The notes beneath the pieces are model-generated. The model had not been told where the DNA came from and did no database searches. It saw only the letters and a list, made by a program, of their open reading frames with translations. A stretch of 64,000 bases of DNA from contig NZ_OZ201293.1 in assembly GCF_964332355.1 (NCBI RefSeq), forward strand, positions 1,488,001-1,552,000, given 5' to 3'. Positions 36,186-43,822 of this stretch are shown here, one piece after another. The number at the start of each line of letters is the position of its first letter. Positions within the stretch are counted from its first letter, which is position 1. A program made the position numbers and the translations under genes. The stretch comes from Imbroritus primus. Its GTDB lineage: Bacteria; Pseudomonadota; Gammaproteobacteria; Burkholderiales; Burkholderiaceae.

Positions 36186-38030
36186 TCACGACACCACAAC
36201 TTCGCGGAACATGCCCATGTCCATGTGGAACATCAGGTGGCAGTGCCACGCCCACCGGCCCAGTGCATCGGCCGTGACGAGGAAGCTGATGCGCTGCGCG
36301 GGTTGCACCGGCAGGGTGTGCCGGCGCGCGAGGAAGCGGCCGTCCGGGCTCTCCAGTTCGCTCCACATGCCGTGCAGGTGCATGGGGTGCGTCATCATGG
36401 TGTCGTTGTGCAGGATCACGCGGACGCGTTCGCCGTAGCGGAAACGCACCGGCGTGGACTGCCCGAACTCCAGGCCATCGAACGACCAGGTGTAGCGCTC
36501 CATGTTACCGGTCAGGTGCAGCTCGATCTCGCGTTCCGCGCCACGCGGATCCATCGGCCCGCCCGGGGTGTGCAGATCGGCCAGCGTCAGCGCGCGCCGC
36601 CCGGTGTTGCGCAGGCCGATGCCCGGATCATCGAGGTTGGTGCGCGCCATGTCGACGCGCATGTCGGTGCTGGGCCCATATTCCGTGCGGGCGTGACGCG
36701 CCCGCGTGCTGGGCCGGGCCAGCGAGTTCGCTGGATGGCCAGAGGCCGCATGCATGACGTGCTGGTTCGTCATGCCGCCGTGCTGCATGCCGGTATGTGC
36801 CGCAGTGGAGGAAGGAGTCGTGACACCGTGTCCTGCATGTCCGCCACCGCCACCACCGTGGTCCATCGCACCCATCATGTCGCCCATCGTCAGCCATTCG
36901 GCCGGGTCGAGCGCTGGCACCGGCGCCTGCAGGCCGTCGCGTACCGCGAGCGTGGCGCGTGCATAGCCGGTGCGGTCCATCGCCTGGGCGAACACCGTGT
37001 AGGCATCGTCGCGCGGCTCGACAAGGACATCGATGGTCTCGCCCGGGCCAAAGCGGAATTCATCCACGGTGACCGGCTCCACATCGACCCCGTCGACATG
37101 CACGACCTTGAGCTTGAGGCCGGGAATGCGCACATCATAGAAAGTATTGCCCGCGCCGTTGACCATGCGCAGGCGCACGCGTTCGCCGGGGCGGAACAGT
37201 CCGGTCCAGTTGCCGGCCGGAGTGGTGCCGTTGGCGAGATAGGTCAGCGTGGCGGATGACAGGTCGGCGAGGTCTGTCGGGCTCATGCGCATTTCATTCC
37301 ACATCTTGCGCTTGGCAACCGCTCCCGCCAGCCCGTCATGCGCGACATCGCGGAAGAAATCCATGACGGTCGGCTGGTTGTAGTTGTACATGTCGCCCTG
37401 CGACTTGAGCTTGCCGAGTACCCGCATCGGGTCTTCATCGGTCCAGTCGGAGAACACCAGCACATGCTCGCGGTCGGCGCGGATGGTCTCGGGGCCGGCC
37501 GGGTCGATGATGATCGCGCCGTACATGCCGGTCATTTCCTGGAAACCGGAATGGGAGTGGTACCAGTACGAGCCGCTTTGCTGGACCTTGAAACGGTAGG
37601 TGAAGGTTTCGCCGGGTGCGATGCCGCCAAAGCTGATCCCGGGTACGCCGTCCATCTGGTACGGCAGGATGATGCCGTGCCAATGGATGGACGTATGTTC
37701 CCGCAAGCGGTTGGTGACGCGGATGGTGACCGTCTCGCCCTCGCGCCAGCGCAGTGTCGGCGCCGGCAGCGAGCCATTGATGACCGGCGCCATGCCAGGC
37801 TTGCCGGTGAAATTGACAGGCATTTCGCTGACTACGAGATCGAAGGTCGTACCGCGCAGTTCGGGCACGGGGCGTGCAGCAGCTGATTGGGTAACTGGTT
37901 GGACCAGCGCCGCCAGTCCTGGAATGGAGACCGCGGCCATGACGCCACCGGCGGCGAGTCCTTGGACAAAGCGGCGGCGCGAGGCACTGGGCGGCGCGAC
38001 CGACAGGATGAGAGGCGAAGGGCGGTTCAT
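36186..38030 (-). CDS. copA: Copper resistance multicopper oxidase CopA
   Basis: Periplasmic multicopper oxidase that oxidises Cu(I) to the less toxic Cu(II). The 614-residue product has a twin-arginine signal (ASRRRFVQGLAAGG, residues about 17-30). Copper motifs are HWHG, WYHSHSG, HPMHLHGMW and AWHCHLMFHMDMGM, which together supply the type 1, 2 and 3 sites. A Met/His-rich insert (GDMMGAMDHGGGG and on, about residues 395-435) is the extra copper-binding region seen in CopA. The ATG at 38030 follows the family; 38120 is unlikely. First gene of the operon, divergent from copR. Confidence 0.95.
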   Translation of the reverse strand: MNRPSPLILSVAPPSASRRRFVQGLAAGGVMAAVSIPGLAALVQPVTQSAAARPVPELRGTTFDLVVSEMPVNFTGKPGMAPVINGSLPAPTLRWREGETVTIRVTNRLREHTSIHWHGIILPYQMDGVPGISFGGIAPGETFTYRFKVQQSGSYWYHSHSGFQEMTGMYGAIIIDPAGPETIRADREHVLVFSDWTDEDPMRVLGKLKSQGDMYNYNQPTVMDFFRDVAHDGLAGAVAKRKMWNEMRMSPTDLADLSSATLTYLANGTTPAGNWTGLFRPGERVRLRMVNGAGNTFYDVRIPGLKLKVVHVDGVDVEPVTVDEFRFGPGETIDVLVEPRDDAYTVFAQAMDRTGYARATLAVRDGLQAPVPALDPAEWLTMGDMMGAMDHGGGGGGHAGHGVTTPSSTAAHTGMQHGGMTNQHVMHAASGHPANSLARPSTRARHARTEYGPSTDMRVDMARTNLDDPGIGLRNTGRRALTLADLHTPGGPMDPRGAEREIELHLTGNMERYTWSFDGLEFGQSTPVRFRYGERVRVILHNDTMMTHPMHLHGMWSELESPDGRFLARRHTLPVQPAQRISFLVTADALGRWAWHCHLMFHMDMGMFREVVVS

Positions 38031-38296
38031 GTCAGGGATGGACTCCAGAAGCCAGGAAGAACTAAAAACCTGCACAAGGCTGGCGAGGGCCGGAATGCCG
38101 GATACCATTGGCACTGCCAAGCCGGCGGACAGCGCTATCAGCTAAACCTTGCGGCTGAGCCATACGATTGAACTGCATGGCCGGCCCCTACTGACGTAGC
38201 ATGCCCGCACCATTCACAGGCTTGCATGGCAGGGGATCCGAGGAGCATGGTAGGGTGGTGCGGCTGTCCGGAATCTGTCCCGAACATTACATTTAT

Positions 38297-38340
38297 GTCA
38301 TGTTCACGTCATGTTCCTGTCTGCTGGCCGTCGCTACATT
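38297..38340. promoter_or_regulatory. Candidate CopR operator and copR promoter
   Basis: Two identical 9-mers GTCATGTTC lie at 38297-38305 and 38308-38316, an 11-bp period, the spacing used by OmpR/PhoB-family regulators such as CopR. A TACATT -10-like element is at 38335-38340, so the second repeat overlaps the expected -35 region. This is the shared 351-bp promoter region (38031-38381) of copA and copR; I see no gene in it. Which genes it controls is inference. Confidence 0.6.
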
Positions 38341-38381
38341 GATCCGGTTGCGGCTGCGCGCGGATGTCTACGGGATGAGAG

Positions 38382-39056
38382 ATGAAACTGCTGGTGATCG
38401 AAGACGAAGAGAAGACAGCCGACTACCTCCGCCAGGGCCTGGTGGAAGCGGGGTTCATCGTGGACCTGGCCCGCAACGGGCTGGACGGCCATCATCTCGC
38501 ACTCGATGACATCTATGACCTGATCATCCTTGATGTGATGCTGCCCGATGTCGACGGCTGGCGCATCGTGCAGGCGGTGCGCAACGCAGGCAAGCAGGTG
38601 CCAGTGCTGTTCCTGACGGCGCGTGGCAGCGTGGATGATCGCGTGAAGGGGCTCGAGCTGGGCGCGGATGACTATCTGGTGAAGCCGTTTGCGTTTTCCG
38701 AGCTGCTGGCCCGCGTGCGCACGCTGTTGCGCCGTGGCAGTGCGCCCGCCCAGCCCGATGTGCTGCAAATCGCAGATCTGGAGCTTGACCTGGCGCGCCG
38801 CCGGGCCACGCGGGGAGGGCAGCGCATTCCCCTCACCGGCAAGGAATTCGCCTTGCTCGAACTGCTGGCGCGCCGCCGCGGCGAAGTCCTGCCGCGTTCC
38901 CTGATTGCCTCGCAGGTATGGGATATGAATTTCGACAGCGATACCAATGTGATCGATGTTGCGATTCGCCGCTTGCGTGCCAAGATCGACGATGCCTTCG
39001 AGCCGCGCCTGATCCATACGGTGCGTGGCATGGGGTACATGCTTGATGTCGAGTGA
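38382..39056 (+). CDS. copR: Heavy-metal response regulator CopR
   Basis: An OmpR/PhoB-family response regulator of 224 residues. The receiver domain has the acidic pocket (IEDEE near residue 6), phospho-acceptor Asp51 in LIILDVMLPD and the conserved Lys in DDYLVKPF. The C-terminal winged-helix DNA-binding domain ends in the typical LIHTVRGMGYMLD. It overlaps copS by 11 bases. The divergent copAB genes make copper the likely signal. Confidence 0.93.
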   Translation: MKLLVIEDEEKTADYLRQGLVEAGFIVDLARNGLDGHHLALDDIYDLIILDVMLPDVDGWRIVQAVRNAGKQVPVLFLTARGSVDDRVKGLELGADDYLVKPFAFSELLARVRTLLRRGSAPAQPDVLQIADLELDLARRRATRGGQRIPLTGKEFALLELLARRRGEVLPRSLIASQVWDMNFDSDTNVIDVAIRRLRAKIDDAFEPRLIHTVRGMGYMLDVE

Positions 39057-40482
39057 TCCTCGCCGGGTTCACCGGCCCGCTTCGCTGGCACTACGCGTCA
39101 CGCTGCTGGTTGGCGTGGTGATCGCGCTGGTGTTCCTCAGTTTCAGCTGGCTGGTGGAGCGCTCGCTTGAGTTCCATTTTGCCGAGCAGGATGCCGGCGA
39201 GCTGGCTGCGGTTGCCACCGCCGTTTCGCGCGCGCTGGCGGAAACGCCGGGCGACGCGCCTTTGGTACAACGACAGGCGCGGCTGGCCGGCGCCGTATCG
39301 GGGCACCACAAGGTGTACTACTACGTGGGTGATGGGCAGGGCCGGCAAGTCTATACAAATGGCGGTCCTGATCTGCATGCACTGTCGGCACGTCTTGCGC
39401 CGGTAGCGGCACTGGAAGCGCGTACCGTGTCGGTGTGGGAGGAGGGTGGCAGTACCTATCGCGGTGGCGTGCTGCGGGTGCCGGCACCGTCTGCGAGCGG
39501 CGCGGAACCGGCAGACGAACTGCGCATCGCCGTTGCCATGGACATGGATTTCCATATGACCTACCTGCATCGCTTCAAGCGCATGATCTGGTGGGCGACT
39601 GGCGTCGTGCTGTGCCTTGCCCTGCTCGTGGCATGGCTGGCGGTGCAGTGGGGGCATGTGCCGATCCGCAAGGTCAACGCCCGGATTCGCGCCATCGGTT
39701 CATCGCAGTTGCACGTGCGCCTCAACCCGCAGGAAGTGCCGGTCGAGCTGACCGACCTGGTGGTGGCCTTCAACGACATGCTGCAACGCCTGGAAAACGG
39801 CTTTCAGCAACTGTCCAACTTCTCGGCGGACATTGCGCATGAATTGCGCACTCCGGTGACCAACCTGACCACGCATACGCAGGTGGCCCTCAGCCAGGTC
39901 CGCAGCGCGGACGAGTACCGCGAGGTGCTGTATTCCAACCTGGAGGAATTCGAGCAGATGTCGCGCATGATCGGCGACATGCTGTTTCTTGCGCAGACGG
40001 AAAACGATCCGGGTAGCCGGCGGCTGGTTCCCGTCGATCTGACGGAACTGGCGGAAGACCTGTTCGACTATTTCGGCGCCTGGGCGGAAGACCGCCAGGT
40101 GCATCTCCGGCGCGCAGGCGAGGCATCGAAGGTCAATGCTGACCGCGATATGATGCGGCGCGCCCTGGGTAATTTGCTGTCGAACGCGGTCCAGCACACG
40201 GCGCCCGGACAGGCAGTGGAGGTGCATCTTGCCGATACCGGGGACGTTGCGGTGATCCGGGTGTCCAATCCCGGCAAGCGTATTCCGGCAGAGGCGCTGC
40301 CGCTGCTGTTCAACCGCTTCTACCGGCTTGATCCAGCGCGCCGGCGCAAGGGGCAGGGCGCCGGGCTGGGGTTGGCTATCGTCAAGTCGATCGTCGAGCT
40401 GCATGGCGGGCAGGTACGCGCATGCTCGGATGATGCGCACACCACGTTTGAAGTGACCCTGCCGCTGGCGCGTACCACCTGA
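39046..40482 (+). CDS. copS: Heavy-metal sensor histidine kinase CopS
   Basis: A 478-residue sensor kinase: two membrane helices (about residues 14-34 and 180-200) around a periplasmic sensor domain, a HAMP segment, the phospho-accepting His265 in FSADIAHELRTPVTN, and an ATPase domain with NLLSNAVQHT and GAGLGLAIVKSIVELHGG. Matches the CusS/CopS family. It starts within the end of copR, and partners it. Converges on the HD-GYP gene 12 bp away. Confidence 0.93.
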   Translation: MSSDPRRVHRPASLALRVTLLVGVVIALVFLSFSWLVERSLEFHFAEQDAGELAAVATAVSRALAETPGDAPLVQRQARLAGAVSGHHKVYYYVGDGQGRQVYTNGGPDLHALSARLAPVAALEARTVSVWEEGGSTYRGGVLRVPAPSASGAEPADELRIAVAMDMDFHMTYLHRFKRMIWWATGVVLCLALLVAWLAVQWGHVPIRKVNARIRAIGSSQLHVRLNPQEVPVELTDLVVAFNDMLQRLENGFQQLSNFSADIAHELRTPVTNLTTHTQVALSQVRSADEYREVLYSNLEEFEQMSRMIGDMLFLAQTENDPGSRRLVPVDLTELAEDLFDYFGAWAEDRQVHLRRAGEASKVNADRDMMRRALGNLLSNAVQHTAPGQAVEVHLADTGDVAVIRVSNPGKRIPAEALPLLFNRFYRLDPARRRKGQGAGLGLAIVKSIVELHGGQVRACSDDAHTTFEVTLPLARTT

Positions 40483-40494
40483 CGGTGCAGCAGG

Positions 40495-43362
40495 TCAGGC
40501 GGATGCGGTGACGGGCAGGCCGGCGATTTCCAGATACTTGCGTATATCCACGGTATCCAGTTGCGATGGCATCAGGTAGTGCCGCGCATAGTCCAGATAG
40601 ACACCACTCGTCAGGAACAGCTCGAACAGCGCGGGGTCGATGTGCCCGTCGCGTGCCATGGTGGCAAGGATGTTGAGCGACTCCGTGAGCGTCTTGGCTT
40701 TCTTGTAGGGACGGTCCGCGGCAGTCAGCGCTTCGAAGATGTCGGCGATGGCCATGACGCGCTCGGTGATACTGAGGTCTTTCGCCATCACCCGGCGCGG
40801 ATAGCCGGAGCCGTTCATCTTCTCGTGGTGATGCCCGGCAATGGCGGGAATCCGCTGGAGTCCGCGCGGCAGGGGCAGGCTCTCGAGCATGATGATGGTC
40901 TGCACGATATGCTCGTTGACCTTGAAACGTTCTTCGGCGTTGAGCGTCCCGCGGCGAATGCTCAGGTTGTAGAGTTCGCCATGGTTATGGGCGTGGGCGG
41001 GCAGGGTCATGCGGAAGCCCCACCGATTACGCGGGTCGTCCGGCTCCACAGGCGGGCGGCGATCTCCCCACACCTGAATATGCTCGGGGCGATCGGATAG
41101 CAACGTTTCGACAACCGGCAATGGAGCAGTTTCAACCCTGGCAAGCTGCCGCGTTTCTGCCTCGGAGATGCCGATACTGTTGTCGAAATGCCGAGTCCAC
41201 GGTTGCTTGCCAATATCGTTGAGCCGTGCGATGTCCGCATCCTCGACCGACTCAGTACCGACGTTGGCATGGGCAACGAAACGGAACATCTCCTGAAGCT
41301 CGGCCTGCCGCGCGTCACGCGCTTTCCGCAGGAGAGCAGGATCACCGCCTTCGGCAACCTGTTTCCAGTAGTCGATCTCGGCGTCGCGCCAGAGTACTTC
41401 GAAGCGCGTGCGGATCTCGTGGATGCGGTTGTAGAGCGTCTCCAGCTTGGTGGCCTTGTCGACGATGAAATCGGGGCTGGTGATCTTTCCGCAATCATGG
41501 AGCCAGGCGGCGATGCGGAATTCGTCGAGTTCGGCATCGGTCATGCTGAAATCCGCGAATGGTCCGGTCTTGGCTTCGATCACGCGATTCAGGAGCAGAT
41601 GCGCCAGCTCCGGTACACGTTCGCAATGGCCAGCCGTATACGGGCTCTTGGCATCGATGGCGCCTGCGAGCAGCTTGATGATCGCATCAAGCAGGCGCTT
41701 CTGGTTTTCCAGCAACTGGCGGGTTTCGATCGCGACGGCCAAGGCGCCCGACAAATCACTGACGAAGTTATGGAACGCCTTCTCGAATCTTGGTGTGATG
41801 TTATGTTCGGCGGCCAGCTGGAGCACCAGCACACCCAGCAGGTTCTGCGCACGCCCACTCAATGACAGTACGAGATACCCGGGATGGTTGCCGAGGGCGG
41901 TGCGCACAGCGGCGACTGCCTCATCGGCATCTTGCGACGTGCACGCTACCTCTTCGGGATAGCGATCCGTTGCCGAAGCAGAGGCCAGCTGGAGCGACGC
42001 ACCGGTATCGGGAAGCAGGTAGACTGCACCGCTCGCTACGCCGGAAATGCTCACCAGACGCTGCAGGACTTCATTCAAGGTCGCGTCGAGGCGGATTTCC
42101 TGGTTGAGTGTCAGCGTGATTGCCTCGAAGTCGCGGATGGTGCGCGACATGCGGCCCAGCACGTCGCTAAGCGTCTGGACCTCACGCACATGGGAGCGGA
42201 CGCCGACCGGCTTGCTGAAATCGAATCCGGATAGCTCTTGCACCTGCTGCGCAAGCTGGTCGAGCGGCCGGCCCAACCGTCGCCCCAACACCAGTCCGAT
42301 CAATAGCATCACGGGGGTCAGGATCGCAATCCAGAGGATCTCGTTGACGAGCACCTTGCGCCCCTCGGCTAGCATCTCCGCAGCCGGGACTGCAATCAAC
42401 AGGTTGATTTCCTGCTGGCCCAGCCGCGATAGCGGGACCTTCATGCCATACCATTCGGCGCCAGCCGAGGAGTAGTGCGTGGGCTGGGCTGCAATGCCTT
42501 GGGCCAGTATCGCTGCGAGCGCCGACTGATCGGTCTCGGCCAGTGCCTTGAGGTGGAGGGGGCCATCGCCTCCGGCCACCGGATTACCGTGGTGATGTGC
42601 GATGACGAGCCCTTGCTCGTCGACGACTGCCAGCTGCGTGCCAGGCGTCATCTGTAGGTCGTCCATGCGGGCACTCAGGTCAGCGACGGACACGTCCAGG
42701 CCGATCACGCCATTGTTCCGGGCGCTACGCTGGGCAAGCGTGACGCCGGCTTCGCCCGTGGTGAAGAAGGTGTACGGATCGGTCAGGACCATCTTCGCGG
42801 TATGCGTGTACCAGGCGCGGGTGCGCGGATCGAAGTCGTAGTCGGGCTTGAGGTCTTCACGTAACAGGCGCAGCTCGGCATCATAGAAACGCCAGTGCCC
42901 CTGCCGGCCGCCCGTGGCGTTATTGGTGATGGTCTGGAGCAGGTAGGCGCTGTCCGCGGGCGCGTTCACGCGTGTGCGGGCTGGGGTGGTGCCCAGCCGG
43001 CGCAGCAGCAGGAAGTCGCCATTATCGAACCCGGCGTAGACGGCGCTCCACATGGCATTGGAATTGAGGAGCTGAGCGAGCACGGGCAGTCTCGCCAGTC
43101 GCGCGGTCATGTCGGTCGCGTTGGCGACGGGGTCGAGCGCGAGAATACGGATAGTTTGCTGGGCTGGTTCCAGGATGCGCTCTGCGCGCTCGTTGACGAT
43201 GACACCTAGCTGTTCGGCATAATCCTCCGCCGCCGAGAGCACGATATTCTGCATGCCGGAATAGCTCCGCCATGTCAGCGTGCCGCCGAGGAGGGCGACG
43301 CCCGCAATGATGGCCCAGGCAATCAGGCTCTTGAGCGAGATGCCTCGCGATTTCCCGTTCAT
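40495..43362 (-). CDS. Membrane HD-GYP phosphodiesterase with Cache-type sensor, HAMP and GAF-like regions
   Basis: A 955-residue protein likely to hydrolyse c-di-GMP. A membrane helix (about residues 11-31) starts a large periplasmic dCache-type sensor, a second helix (about 340-360) leads to HAMP, a GAF-like region (about 430-600) and HD-GYP. The HD motif (LHDCGKIT) is near residue 619 and HHEKMNGSGYP near 844, giving about 130 extra residues between the two compared with minimal HD-GYP domains. GGAGAGG precedes the ATG at 43362. Signal sensed is unknown. Confidence 0.88.
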   Translation of the reverse strand: MNGKSRGISLKSLIAWAIIAGVALLGGTLTWRSYSGMQNIVLSAAEDYAEQLGVIVNERAERILEPAQQTIRILALDPVANATDMTARLARLPVLAQLLNSNAMWSAVYAGFDNGDFLLLRRLGTTPARTRVNAPADSAYLLQTITNNATGGRQGHWRFYDAELRLLREDLKPDYDFDPRTRAWYTHTAKMVLTDPYTFFTTGEAGVTLAQRSARNNGVIGLDVSVADLSARMDDLQMTPGTQLAVVDEQGLVIAHHHGNPVAGGDGPLHLKALAETDQSALAAILAQGIAAQPTHYSSAGAEWYGMKVPLSRLGQQEINLLIAVPAAEMLAEGRKVLVNEILWIAILTPVMLLIGLVLGRRLGRPLDQLAQQVQELSGFDFSKPVGVRSHVREVQTLSDVLGRMSRTIRDFEAITLTLNQEIRLDATLNEVLQRLVSISGVASGAVYLLPDTGASLQLASASATDRYPEEVACTSQDADEAVAAVRTALGNHPGYLVLSLSGRAQNLLGVLVLQLAAEHNITPRFEKAFHNFVSDLSGALAVAIETRQLLENQKRLLDAIIKLLAGAIDAKSPYTAGHCERVPELAHLLLNRVIEAKTGPFADFSMTDAELDEFRIAAWLHDCGKITSPDFIVDKATKLETLYNRIHEIRTRFEVLWRDAEIDYWKQVAEGGDPALLRKARDARQAELQEMFRFVAHANVGTESVEDADIARLNDIGKQPWTRHFDNSIGISEAETRQLARVETAPLPVVETLLSDRPEHIQVWGDRRPPVEPDDPRNRWGFRMTLPAHAHNHGELYNLSIRRGTLNAEERFKVNEHIVQTIIMLESLPLPRGLQRIPAIAGHHHEKMNGSGYPRRVMAKDLSITERVMAIADIFEALTAADRPYKKAKTLTESLNILATMARDGHIDPALFELFLTSGVYLDYARHYLMPSQLDTVDIRKYLEIAGLPVTASA

Positions 43363-43822
43363 GCATGCCTCTCCGAGGGCTTGTAGGCTGGCTTTTCTAG
43401 TTGCTGTTGCCTGCGCCTGATTATATGAGCCGGTCATGGCCGGCCTTATTATGTTTTGCGATTATGCACGGCGGAAAGGAGATTATCCATCCATACATTC
43501 ATTTTTTTGTATGGGGGTGCAATGAGATCGCTGTGGCTTTATGGTCAATTATCGGCTGGGTTATCCTCCTATGATTATTGGAGGGTATCGATTTGGGCGT
43601 TGTCGGCGGTTTTGCGCGCCCGGCTCAATGTCGCAATAATTCGAGGTGCGCCGCTGTGCGGCCATTGGCGGTGCCACGCGACACCGAGAGATGGCGGATT
43701 CTGAATATCCTGGTCAAATGAAATGCCAGGCAGCCCCAGGCCGCCATGACACCCATCGAAAGAGGGGGTAATGGGATTATGTATTCCGGGCATCCACGCC
43801 AGTGGCCGGATGCCCGGCCATT
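43363..43822. other. 460-bp gap between the HD-GYP gene and katE
   Basis: No convincing gene. The stretch 43420-43580 is distinctly A/T-richer than the flanks, with a run of T near 43501-43508. A hairpin (TATCCTCC with GGAGGGTA) is at about 43563-43590 and the katE-proximal stem at 43786-43817. A short 82-codon reading at 43456-43704 has no domain, signal peptide or ribosome binding site and is left out. Confidence 0.6.
43786..43817 (-). terminator. Stem-loop downstream of katE
   Basis: CCGGGCATCC (43786-43795) pairs perfectly with GGATGCCCGG (43808-43817), a 10-bp stem with a 12-base loop, five bases past the katE stop. No T-run, so transcript end or stability are both possible. Confidence 0.6.

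Noticed and set aside
43363..43455. c-di-GMP riboswitch upstream of the HD-GYP gene
   Set aside because: No GEMM-type conserved core is visible in the leader.
43456..43704. 82-codon + strand reading
   Set aside because: No ribosome binding site, domain or signal peptide; atypical composition.
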